A stretch of DNA of 64,000 nucleotides from positions 1-64,000 of the forward strand of contig CAIKZZ010000040.1 of assembly GCA_903832085.1 (NCBI GenBank), given 5' to 3'. The DNA is from an uncultured Pseudomonadota bacterium. GTDB lineage: Bacteria; Pseudomonadota; Gammaproteobacteria; Steroidobacterales; Steroidobacteraceae. The position numbers and the translations under genes were made by a program. Shown one piece after another: positions 45,972 through 54,263 of the stretch; position 1 is the first letter of the stretch, and each line of letters opens with the position of its first letter. The notes beneath the pieces are model-generated. The model ran no database searches. It had not been told where the DNA came from and was given only the letters and a program-made list of their open reading frames with translations.

Positions 45972-46757
45972 CTAGCCGCTATTGTCTGCCTCGCGCTGCG
46001 CCTTCGCTCGAGCCTCTAATTTGCCACGCGTTAAAATACGCGCCATCAAAATACCGATCTCATACAGCGCATAAATAGGCAGCGCTGTAATGCATAGAGA
46101 AATCACATCTGGAGGACTAATCACCAGAGCTTGTATAAACACCGCAATGAGTACGTAGCCTCGATTCGTCGTCAAAGTGTGGAGTTTAACAACGCCCGTA
46201 TAGACCAGCAGTACGATAGCAACCGGAATCTCAAAGGCCACGCCGAAAGCCAAAAACAGGACGAGTACCAGATCAAGGTACTGAGTCATATCCGTCATCA
46301 TCTGCACGCCTTCGGGGGCGGTGGCAGTAAAAAACTTGAACATGAGTGGGAAGACCACAAAATAGGCGACGGCAACGCCCATATAAAAGAGCATGACGCT
46401 AGACACTAATAAGGGCACCGCGAAACGTTTTTCGTGTTTGTAGAGCCCTGGAGCGATAAAGCCCCATATTTGGTACAGCACGTAGGGCATGGCAATCGCG
46501 ATGCCGCAATACATGGCCAGCTTAAATGGCGTGGTCAGTGGTGCTACTAGACTAATAGAGATCAGGGTCGCCCCTTTGGGTAGGGCTTTGATCAAAGGGC
46601 GTGCCACAAAGGCAAACAGTTGGTTTGCGTAGAACATACATGGAATACAGCCGATCCCAATGGCGACGATAGACCGCAATAAACGGGATCGCAGTTCCAA
46701 CAAGTGGGACATCAGCGAGCTTTCTGACAGTGTTTCGGTACCAGGCTCAGTGGTCAC
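45972..46757 (-). CDS. tatC: Sec-independent protein translocase subunit TatC
   Basis: TatC is the six-helix membrane receptor that recognises twin-arginine signals. The 261-residue protein has the conserved MSHLLELRSRLLRS start, the FKLAMYCGIAIAMPYVLYQIWGFIAPGLYKHEKR loop and the FGVAFEIPVAIVLL helix. The start is GTG at 46757, overlapping the tatB end by 11 bases. It completes tatA-tatB-tatC. A strong Tat substrate (the amidohydrolase at 30805-32517) is in the same window. Confidence 0.97.
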   Translation of the reverse strand: MTTEPGTETLSESSLMSHLLELRSRLLRSIVAIGIGCIPCMFYANQLFAFVARPLIKALPKGATLISISLVAPLTTPFKLAMYCGIAIAMPYVLYQIWGFIAPGLYKHEKRFAVPLLVSSVMLFYMGVAVAYFVVFPLMFKFFTATAPEGVQMMTDMTQYLDLVLVLFLAFGVAFEIPVAIVLLVYTGVVKLHTLTTNRGYVLIAVFIQALVISPPDVISLCITALPIYALYEIGILMARILTRGKLEARAKAQREADNSG

Positions 46758-47133
46758 GAGATGCCTCGCCCGTCACCGTGGGTGCCGCAGCCGGAATGCT
46801 CGTAGGCTGAACGGTGGCGCCACTGTCTGCTTGAGGCGTGTGTGGGTGCTCGGTTGTTAGGTGAATCGTTGGCGTGGTGGTCGGAGTGACGGTCGGCGGC
46901 GCTTGGGCCGCGTCCGTGTGTGTAGCAGGGGGGGCTGGCGTCGCGCTAGGTGCGCTTTGGGTGCGCAGAAATTCTTCGGCTTGAATTTCTTGATCCAGTT
47001 GGCTCCTTAACTGACGGGCCATTGCTCTGGCCCGTCCGGTCCAGCGGCCAATGTCGGCAGCGAGCTTTGGAAGTTTGGCAGGGCCGAGCACCACCAAGGC
47101 GATGACCATGATCAGCAGAAGTTCAAAGCCCAC
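46747..47133 (-). CDS. tatB: Sec-independent protein translocase subunit TatB
   Basis: The 128-residue protein has the single N-terminal helix FELLLIMVIALVVLGPAKLPKLAADIGRW, then an amphipathic helix and a Pro/Thr/Ala-rich tail. The Pro in VLGPAKLP distinguishes TatB from TatA. The start is GTG at 47133. The tail is much longer in Thr-Pro repeats than in E. coli, with unstructured character from about residue 60. It overlaps tatC by 11 bases. Confidence 0.94.
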   Translation of the reverse strand: MGFELLLIMVIALVVLGPAKLPKLAADIGRWTGRARAMARQLRSQLDQEIQAEEFLRTQSAPSATPAPPATHTDAAQAPPTVTPTTTPTIHLTTEHPHTPQADSGATVQPTSIPAAAPTVTGEASRDH

Positions 47134-47170
47134 GGCGCTGGTGTTTGACTAAAGAATACGAAGTCTGAGG

Positions 47171-47413
47171 TCAGACGCCGGTCTTTTGTTCGGGCTTCGT
47201 GCCTGTTTTATCAGCGGCGCTGAACTCAGCGTCTTGATCTGTAATCTGTTTTGGAGGGGCTGACTGCGCTTTGTCGCCCGCATCCATGGATTTTTTGAAT
47301 TCATGAATTGCGCCTCCGAGATCGGAGCCGATGGAGCGCAGTTTCTTGGTGCCAAAGACCACCAATGCGATCACCAAAATGATAAACAGTTCTTTGATGC
47401 CGACGCCACCCAT
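47171..47413 (-). CDS. tatA: Sec-independent protein translocase subunit TatA
   Basis: An 80-residue protein with the short membrane helix ELFIILVIALVVFGTKKLRSIGSDLGGAIHEFKKSM, the FGxKKL hinge and a polar tail. TatA oligomers form the pore after TatBC binds the substrate. The ATG at 47413 has AGGAGAAGATC directly upstream. It is the first gene of tatABC and follows dtd by 75 bases. Confidence 0.96.
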   Translation of the reverse strand: MGGVGIKELFIILVIALVVFGTKKLRSIGSDLGGAIHEFKKSMDAGDKAQSAPPKQITDQDAEFSAADKTGTKPEQKTGV

Positions 47414-47488
47414 GATCTTCTCCTACAACCAGCAATACCGCGGACCCTGATCATACCCCAAAGGGCGTCTGGCTAAACCTCGATAAGT

Positions 47489-47962
47489 TCATGTTTTTTG
47501 GTCTGAAGATGGGGGTTTTACCGGTGGGACTTGCAGCCAAAACGTGACCGGCCCGTCATTCGTCAGCTGGACCTGCATGTGCGCACCAAATTCCCCGGTC
47601 GCAAGCGTGCCAATCTTGGCGCGCGCGAGATTCACCATGTAATCGTATAGGCGACGGCCTTCCGCTGGTGGCGCGGCCGGCCCAAAGCCCGGTCGCGTCC
47701 CGTTAGCTGTGTCAGCGGCGAGCGTAAATTGCGATACCAGCAGCAGGCCCGCGCCCGTGTCGGTCAGACTACGGTTCATGCGACCCTCGCCGTCATCAAA
47801 TATCCGATAACTCAGTACGCGTTCGAGGAGCCGATTCGCCTGTGTTTCGGTGTCAAAGCGTTCCACACCTAGGAACACCAGCAGGCCCGGGCCGATTTCG
47901 CCAATCACGTTGCCGGCCACACGAACGGATGCCTGAGTGACGCGTTGCAAGAGTGCAATCAT
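47489..47962 (-). CDS. dtd: D-aminoacyl-tRNA deacylase
   Basis: This 157-residue enzyme hydrolyses D-aminoacyl-tRNAs and mischarged glycyl-tRNA-Ala. It has the catalytic blocks VSQFTLAAD (SQxxL type) and [10 protein letters not shown] (the cross-subunit Gly-Pro motif that checks chirality), plus [13 protein letters not shown] at the start. The tail of about ten residues after the motif is slightly long. It is the minus-strand gene next to the AT-rich island and is followed by tatA. Confidence 0.96.
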   Translation of the reverse strand: MIALLQRVTQASVRVAGNVIGEIGPGLLVFLGVERFDTETQANRLLERVLSYRIFDDGEGRMNRSLTDTGAGLLLVSQFTLAADTANGTRPGFGPAAPPAEGRRLYDYMVNLARAKIGTLATGEFGAHMQVQLTNDGPVTFWLQVPPVKPPSSDQKT

Positions 47963-48416
47963 GGTAAGGATGCTCGCAATGAGTACGTATCATCGCAGGA
48001 AAATCGCTTGGCATCAAAAGCGCACTTAATGATTCATTTTCAGAGATTAAAAAGCCGTTCTTTAAATCTATAAACCCACAATTATAGATTTAATAGCTAC
48101 AAATTGGATTTTATATCCCACATATATGATAATTTAGAAAAAGAATAAATAAAATGAACAATAAACCGACTATTTATCAAATAGTGGTATTTATTTAATT
48201 AAAATAGCAAAAATAAACGTGTAAGTGGGATATTAACATCTATTAATAGTGATTTTATCAATTAAAAATAGAAAAAAGTTATTTAACATATTCCAATATA
48301 CAAATCCCCTCGCTCCACGACCGGCAGACTTGCTGATATCCGCATGGGCCGCTTTCTAGGCTTCGCAGTCGGCCTGCTACAGTAGGCTCCAATTTGTTAA
48401 CCGTGCTGGATCATTT
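47963..48416. other. 454-base gap with extreme AT-rich island
   Basis: Between divergent dtd and fum lies a gap in which 48061-48300 contains 47 G/C out of 240 bases by hand count (about 20 percent), against a moderately GC-rich surround. It holds no supported gene. Inside are a perfect 12-bp inverted repeat (48062-48073 with 48082-48093), a CTATTAATAG palindrome (48240-48249), and a spaced inverted pair ATATCCCAC / GTGGGATAT (48112-48120 and about 48224-48232). The composition changes back abruptly at about 48305. Confidence 0.85.
48062..48093. repeat. Perfect inverted repeat in the AT-rich island
   Basis: TTAAATCTATAA (48062-48073), loop ACCCACAA, TTATAGATTTAA (48082-48093). Twelve matched pairs, nearly all A/T, so a hairpin would be weak; a symmetric protein site is as likely. 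Confidence 0.6.
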
Positions 48417-49940
48417 ATGGCCCTCATACGTGAAGCCGACCTTGTACAAAGCGTTGCTGACGCACTGCAATACATTTCGTATTACCACTCTCCAGATTTC
48501 ATCCAAGCGATGGGTGTCGCCTATGAGCTCGAACAAAGCCCCGCTGCACGGGATGCCATCGCACAAATCCTGACGAACTCCCGCATGTGTGCCGAGGGGC
48601 ACCGACCACTGTGTCAGGACACAGGGATCGTCGTGGTCTTTGTTAAAGTTGGCATGCAGGTGCAATGGGATAGCGCGCGTCCATTGGCTGACATGATCAA
48701 TGAGGGCGTGCGTCGCGCGTATCTTGACAAGGACAATCGCTTACGCGCCTCAATCGTTGCGGACCCTGCGGGCACGCGCACCAATACGCGCGATAACACA
48801 CCTGCGGTAGTGCACGTGGAGCTTGTGGCAGGCGATGGTGTTGATGTGACCGTCACCGCCAAAGGCGGCGGTAGCGAAAACAAAGCCATGTTCGCCATGT
48901 TAAACCCATCGGATTCAGTCGCTGACTGGGTGGTGGAGATGGTGCCTAAGATGGGGGCTGGTTGGTGCCCACCAGGTATGCTCGGCATCGGCATCGGTGG
49001 GAGCGCCGAAAAGGCGCTGCTACTCGCAAAAGAATCTTTAATGGCGCCTATCGACATGCCGGCACTCAAAGCACGCGGCGCGCGTACACGCTTAGAGGAA
49101 CTGCGCATCGAGATCTTCGATCGCGTCAACGCGCTCGGCATAGGCGCTCAAGGCCTAGGTGGATTGACCACGCTACTCGATGTGCAAATTCTGGATTATC
49201 CAACGCACGCAGTGTCACTACCGGTAGCCGTTATTCCTAACTGCGCTGCGACGCGCCATGCGCATTTTCATCTCGATGGCACGGGACCTGCGCAGCTTGC
49301 GCCGCCGGACTTAAAGACGTGGCCGAAGGTTGCGTGGACTCCAGATGCTAGCGTGCGACATGTCGCTCTTGACGGGCTCACGAAAGCGGATATCGCGACA
49401 TGGAAGCCTGGTGAGCGGCTGTTGCTGTCGGGTAAATTTCTGACCGGACGCGATGCGGCGCATAAACGCATTTGCAGCCTCTTAGATGCGGGGCAGCCAT
49501 TACCAGATGGCCTGTCATTCAAGGATCGATTGATTTATTACGTGGGACCGGTTGATCCGGTTGCCGGTGAGGTCGTGGGTCCTGCGGGCCCTACCACAGC
49601 AAATCGCATGGATCGCTATACCGAGACGATGCTAGAAAAGGCGGGCCTACTTGCCATGGTGGGCAAAGCAGAGCGTGGCCCACAAGGCATTGCGGCGATT
49701 AAAAAGCACAGAAGCGCCTATCTGATCGCGGTCGGTGGAGCTGCTTATCTTGTGTCCAAAGCGATTCGTTCGAGTCGCGTCGTCGCATTCCCGGAGCTCG
49801 GCATGGAGGCGGTGTATGAATTTGAAGTGAAAGATATGCCCGTCACTGTTGCTGTTGATGCAGCGGGCGAATCCGTGCACGACTCGGGTCCACGACTGTG
49901 GAAGGCAAAACTTGCCGGGATACCGATACTGACGGAGTAA
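48417..49940 (+). CDS. fumA: Fumarate hydratase, class I (iron-sulfur)
   Basis: The 507-residue enzyme hydrates fumarate to malate in the TCA cycle, using an oxygen-sensitive 4Fe-4S cluster. It joins the two class I halves: the alpha part with CQDTG (first cluster Cys66) and TRDNTPAVVHVE, plus PNCAATRH (second Cys), and the beta part with KRICSLLDAG (third Cys) and YVGPVDP-VVGPAGPTTANRMDRYT. Length equals the single-chain FumA/FumB type. It starts at the ATG at 48417 and is followed by trkH on the opposite strand after five bases. Which allele of fumA/fumB this is cannot be told. Confidence 0.94.
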   Translation: MALIREADLVQSVADALQYISYYHSPDFIQAMGVAYELEQSPAARDAIAQILTNSRMCAEGHRPLCQDTGIVVVFVKVGMQVQWDSARPLADMINEGVRRAYLDKDNRLRASIVADPAGTRTNTRDNTPAVVHVELVAGDGVDVTVTAKGGGSENKAMFAMLNPSDSVADWVVEMVPKMGAGWCPPGMLGIGIGGSAEKALLLAKESLMAPIDMPALKARGARTRLEELRIEIFDRVNALGIGAQGLGGLTTLLDVQILDYPTHAVSLPVAVIPNCAATRHAHFHLDGTGPAQLAPPDLKTWPKVAWTPDASVRHVALDGLTKADIATWKPGERLLLSGKFLTGRDAAHKRICSLLDAGQPLPDGLSFKDRLIYYVGPVDPVAGEVVGPAGPTTANRMDRYTETMLEKAGLLAMVGKAERGPQGIAAIKKHRSAYLIAVGGAAYLVSKAIRSSRVVAFPELGMEAVYEFEVKDMPVTVAVDAAGESVHDSGPRLWKAKLAGIPILTE

Positions 49941-49945
49941 CGGCG

Positions 49946-51397
49946 TCAGTGTCGCCAGAAGGCGGGCATGAATAGTACTACGAGCGTAAAAACTTCGAGT
50001 CGACCCACCAGCATCGCCGTGATACAGACCCACTTCGCTGCATCCGGAACATGCTGAAATGTAGAGGCAACCGACCCGAGCCCTTGGCCCGCGTTGTTGA
50101 TGCAAGCTGCGATGGCAGACCAAGCGCTGATCTGATCAAGGCCCGCAGCCATCACTAGCAGCATCATTAGACCAAAGAGCACAAGATAGATAGCAAAAAA
50201 CCCTGTTACGGCTGCGAGTACCCGGCCGGGCACAGGTTTGTCGGCTACTTTGACATGCAGCTCGGCGCTTGGATGCACCAGTCGCGTCAGCTCGCGTTGT
50301 GCCTGCTTCAGTACGAGCTGCCAGCGAATAATTTTCATTCCGCCCGCGGTTGAGCCTGAGCAGCCCCCCACAAACGTGATCAGCATTAAAAGCACTGGCA
50401 ACATTCCTGGCCAGGACGCAAAGCCAGTTCCAGCAAAGCCTGTGGTCGTGAGCATGGAGGCGACTGCTAGTGACCCGTATCTAAATGCCTCCCCTGAGGT
50501 TACATACACACCAGTCGCCAGCAGATAGCAGCCGACCAGCGCGATCAGCAAGACAAGCAATGCCAGATAACCCTTAAATTGTGGATCACTTAAATAGGCA
50601 CCAACATCTTTATTGCGCCAAGCAATAAAGTGCAGCGCAAAATTTGTGGCGCCCAAAAACATGAACACGGTTGCAACCAGTTCGATAGCTGCCGAGTGGA
50701 AATGTCCAAGTCCAGCGTCGTATGGCGAAAACCCGCCAGTCGACACGGTGGCAAACGCATGCGTGATGGCGTCAAAAGTATCCATGCCAGCAAATGCAAA
50801 ACAAAATATGCATGCAACAGTGAGTAACAGATAAATACCGGATAGCGAGCGCGCCGTTTGCATTAAGCGTGGCGTGAGCTTGTCATCCTTAACAGGACCA
50901 GGCGTTTCGGCTTTGTATAGCTGCATACCGCCGATCCCAAGCACCGGCAGTAACGCCACAGCGAGAATGATGACGCCAGCACCTCCCAGCCATTGTAGTT
51001 GCTGGCGATACCAGAGGAGTGATTTTGGTAGCGCATCAAGTCCGGTGAGTACCGTTGCACTCGTGGTCGTGATGCCAGCGACTGACTCAAAAACTGCATC
51101 GGTAAATCCGAGTCGCGGAGTCATACCGAGCAGTAGCGGCAACGCGCCGGCAACGCTTAACAGAATCCAGAACAGTGCGACGACCAAGAACCCGTCTCGC
51201 AGACGCAAGTCACGCTGGACGTTTCGTACCGGGAGCCACAATAGCAAGCCACTGAGGAGCAGGGCAGCAAAAGACAGCGCAAAAGACGCTAATTCTTGGT
51301 CGCCATAAATGAGGCCAACGATGACGGGGGGCACCATCGTGAGGCTGAATAGCGTGACAATAATACCGAGGATGCGTTGTACGCTCGACGGGTACAT
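49946..51397 (-). CDS. trkH: Potassium uptake protein TrkH
   Basis: TrkH is the pore subunit of the Trk potassium system. The 483-residue protein has four membrane-pore-membrane repeats with selectivity segments such as ITTTSATVLTGLD, STGGFSPYD, TTTGFAGTGFASW and NNAGQGLGSV. The GGCSGSTAGGMKIIRW block near residue 350 is characteristic. It follows trkA by 20 bases and ends tail to tail with the fumarase gene. Confidence 0.96.
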   Translation of the reverse strand: MYPSSVQRILGIIVTLFSLTMVPPVIVGLIYGDQELASFALSFAALLLSGLLLWLPVRNVQRDLRLRDGFLVVALFWILLSVAGALPLLLGMTPRLGFTDAVFESVAGITTTSATVLTGLDALPKSLLWYRQQLQWLGGAGVIILAVALLPVLGIGGMQLYKAETPGPVKDDKLTPRLMQTARSLSGIYLLLTVACIFCFAFAGMDTFDAITHAFATVSTGGFSPYDAGLGHFHSAAIELVATVFMFLGATNFALHFIAWRNKDVGAYLSDPQFKGYLALLVLLIALVGCYLLATGVYVTSGEAFRYGSLAVASMLTTTGFAGTGFASWPGMLPVLLMLITFVGGCSGSTAGGMKIIRWQLVLKQAQRELTRLVHPSAELHVKVADKPVPGRVLAAVTGFFAIYLVLFGLMMLLVMAAGLDQISAWSAIAACINNAGQGLGSVASTFQHVPDAAKWVCITAMLVGRLEVFTLVVLFMPAFWRH

Positions 51398-51417
51398 GGT
51401 TATGAGTCGTGCTTTGG

Positions 51418-52809
51418 CTAGATGAAGGCGACGCCAGTCTGAAACAGTTTTTCTACTGCCTCAACATGGCGTCGGTCGGTAAGAAACAAAATGACATGAT
51501 CCCCTTCGCTGATCACGATGTCATGGTGTCCCATCAGAACATTATCACCACGCACAATGGCGCCAATGGTAGTGCCCTCAGGCAGTTTGATGTCCTCGAT
51601 TTTGCGTCCAACCACCTTCGAGTTATCGGCATCGCCATGGGCAATGGCCTCGATCGCTTCCGCCGCACCACGACGCAGCGAATGCACATTGACCACATCA
51701 CCGCGGCGGACGTGAGCAAGCAGTGAGCCGATGGTGATCGTCTGCGGCACGATGGCGATGTCGATCCGATCGTTTTCTACAAGCTCAGCATAGGAGGGCT
51801 TATTGATCAGCGCCATCACTTTGCGACAGCCCAACCTTTTAGCCAACATCGCCGAGAGCATATTGGCTTCTTCGGCGTTGGTGACTGCAACAAAGGCATC
51901 GGCTGTGTCAATGTTTTCCTCAAGCAATAGCCCTTCGTCGGCTGCATCACCATGTAGCACAATCGTGCTTCGCAGGAGTTCTGATGCGCGGCGTGCTCGG
52001 CGCTGATCACGTTCAATCAGTTTGACTTGATGTGCTGACTCGAGGGCCTGCGCGAGTCGAATGCCGATATTCCCAGCCCCCGCGATGACCACGTGCCGCA
52101 TCGGGGCTTCAAGCTTGCGCAGTTCGCTCATGACTGTGCGGATGTCTTCCCGAGCCGCAAGGAAAAACACTTCATCATCGGGTTCGATGATGGTATCTCC
52201 CTCGGGTTTTACGCTGCGGCCTTTTCGATAAATGGCCGCGACGCGCGAGTCCATATTGGGCGTGTGCTGCTTGAGTTTATTGAGCGGCTGCCCGACCAGT
52301 AAGCCGCCCTCAACCGCCCGCACACTGACCAAGCGCACACGACCATCAGCAAAATCAAGCACTTGCAGAGCGCCTGGGTGCCGGAACAGCTGTTCCACGT
52401 ATTCGGTGACGAGCTGTTCTGGGCTGATCCACACATCCACGGCAAAGCCGGCGGTGTCCGAAAACAGGTCCGGCCGCGCGGTGTAGGAGGCGCTACGGAT
52501 GCGCGCGATTTTGGTGGGCGTCTTAAATAACGACCACGCGACGTGGCAGGCAACCATGTTGACTTCATCGCTATTGGTGAGCGCGACGAGTAGCTGCGCA
52601 TCTGCACAGCCAGCCGCTTCGAGTACTGCAGGATTTGCGCCATTACCGCTGACCGTGCGTACGTCCATACGGTCCTGCAATTCGCGCAAGACCGTATCGT
52701 CTGAGTCAACGACAGTGACTTCGTTGGCCTCTTCCCTAGACAGATGATAGGCAGCCGTTCGGCCAACCTGTCCGGCACCGACAATGATGATTTTCAAAGA
52801 GTCACGCAA
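51418..52809 (-). CDS. trkA: Trk system potassium transporter TrkA
   Basis: TrkA is the cytoplasmic nucleotide-binding regulator of TrkH. The 463-residue protein has two tandem RCK units, each with a Rossmann glycine motif (GAGQVGR near 11-17, GAGNIGIR near 244-251). The annotated start is TTG at 52809; TTG at 52797 would give the more usual LKIIIVGAGQVG beginning. A seven-codon ATG reading frame (52794-52817) overlaps both candidates and has a GGGG run upstream, so it may be a leader. The gene sits upstream of trkH in the same transcript. Confidence 0.95.
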   Translation of the reverse strand: MRDSLKIIIVGAGQVGRTAAYHLSREEANEVTVVDSDDTVLRELQDRMDVRTVSGNGANPAVLEAAGCADAQLLVALTNSDEVNMVACHVAWSLFKTPTKIARIRSASYTARPDLFSDTAGFAVDVWISPEQLVTEYVEQLFRHPGALQVLDFADGRVRLVSVRAVEGGLLVGQPLNKLKQHTPNMDSRVAAIYRKGRSVKPEGDTIIEPDDEVFFLAAREDIRTVMSELRKLEAPMRHVVIAGAGNIGIRLAQALESAHQVKLIERDQRRARRASELLRSTIVLHGDAADEGLLLEENIDTADAFVAVTNAEEANMLSAMLAKRLGCRKVMALINKPSYAELVENDRIDIAIVPQTITIGSLLAHVRRGDVVNVHSLRRGAAEAIEAIAHGDADNSKVVGRKIEDIKLPEGTTIGAIVRGDNVLMGHHDIVISEGDHVILFLTDRRHVEAVEKLFQTGVAFI

Positions 52810-52985
52810 TGCACCATGGTGCCCCTAGTCTAACAGGGCGCGACGCGTTTACAGCTGGCCGCCTGATCTAGTCTGTAGAAGCTTTACAAGTCTTTGCTTT
52901 TAAAGGACGTGTTCAATCTACCATAGTGTGGGACAATGGTACGCTGGACAACGCCACGGTGACGGTGTCGACAGGAGTGATCCCA

Positions 52986-54263
52986 GTGACCAGACGACAA
53001 AAGCAGATGATCCCGTTGGTTTTGATCGTCATCGCGATCGCCACAGCCGTTTATGTCACACGGTGGCGTGATGTGGGTGGCCCAGCGGGGCCTGGCTTTG
53101 GTCGAGGCGCTCATGGCGGCGGCCCCCCCGTGCCGGTGCGCGTTGTGGTGGCGGGTCGTGGTTCTATCGATATGACCCTCGATGCTCTTGGGACTGTGAC
53201 CGCGCGCAACACAGCGGTTGTGCGAACGCGTGTTGATGGCTTGCTGCAGAAGATCAATTTTCAGGAAGGCCGCGAGGTTAAGGCAGGGGATGTGCTTGCG
53301 CAGCTCGACCCACGACCCTACCTCGCCGCTTTGGATCAGGCGAATGGCCAATTAGCACGTGATAGCGCGCTGCTTGCCAGCGCTCGCAATGATCTAGATA
53401 GATATCAAACGTTGCTCGCGCTCGATTCCATCGCTAAGCAGCAAGTCGACGATCAAGCGGAGCTGGTGCACCAGTACGAAGGAACGGTGCAGACGGATGC
53501 AGGCACTGTAGCCACCGCAAAACTTAATCTCGATTGGACACATATCAGCGCACCCATCGCAGGTCGCGTCGGATTAAAACAGGCGGATGTCGGTAACGTC
53601 GTGCACACCACGGATGTTGCAGGAGTGGTGGTACTAACGCAGACAGCCCCCATCAATGTGATCTTTGCGATACCCGCTGACCGTGCTCCAGAGGCCTTAA
53701 GTCGCTGGCGTGGCGGGCAGCATCTCAAAGTAGAAGCGTATGATCGCGATGGCAGCACCCGACTTGCGGTGGGCACACTGGAAAGCACTGATAACGTCGT
53801 CGATCCCACCACTAGCACTGTCAAACTTAAAGGCGTTTTCGATAATGCTGACGGCAACTTGTTTCCGAATCAGTTCGTCAATGCGCGACTGACGCTGGTT
53901 ACATTGACGGATCAAACGCTCGTCAAAGCGAGCGCTATTCAACGTGGCACCCCAGGCACTTTTGTTTACGTCGTGAACGAAGATAGTACGGTTTCTATGC
54001 GACCTGTCACAGTCACCACCACATTCGCAGATACTGCTGCCATTGCAAAAGGACTGCAGCCCGGCGAACAAGTGGTGATCGACGGTACCGATAAACTCAA
54101 GGAAGGCGCCAAGGTCGCGATTGCCGCAGAAATGCCAGTGCCGAGCCGTGACCCCACGGGCAAGGGCAAGTGGGGCGGTGGTGGTCGCGGTGCTGCTGGG
54201 CATGCGGCTGATGGTGGAACCCGCAAGCGCTCGCAACCAGCCGACCTCAGAACCAATCCGTGA
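52986..54263 (+). CDS. mdtA: RND efflux periplasmic adaptor (MdtA-like)
   Basis: The 425-residue membrane-fusion protein links the RND pump to the outer-membrane channel. It starts at GTG 52986, chosen because AGGAG (52973-52977) lies eight bases upstream; the open frame extends further to 52926. A membrane segment ([17 protein letters not shown]) is followed by a Gly/Pro-rich linker ([18 protein letters not shown]), a lipoyl half-motif ([26 protein letters not shown]), a helical hairpin, beta-barrel and membrane-proximal domains, and a Gly/Lys-rich tail. The stop overlaps mdtB (GTGA). Confidence 0.92.
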   Translation: MTRRQKQMIPLVLIVIAIATAVYVTRWRDVGGPAGPGFGRGAHGGGPPVPVRVVVAGRGSIDMTLDALGTVTARNTAVVRTRVDGLLQKINFQEGREVKAGDVLAQLDPRPYLAALDQANGQLARDSALLASARNDLDRYQTLLALDSIAKQQVDDQAELVHQYEGTVQTDAGTVATAKLNLDWTHISAPIAGRVGLKQADVGNVVHTTDVAGVVVLTQTAPINVIFAIPADRAPEALSRWRGGQHLKVEAYDRDGSTRLAVGTLESTDNVVDPTTSTVKLKGVFDNADGNLFPNQFVNARLTLVTLTDQTLVKASAIQRGTPGTFVYVVNEDSTVSMRPVTVTTTFADTAAIAKGLQPGEQVVIDGTDKLKEGAKVAIAAEMPVPSRDPTGKGKWGGGGRGAAGHAADGGTRKRSQPADLRTNP

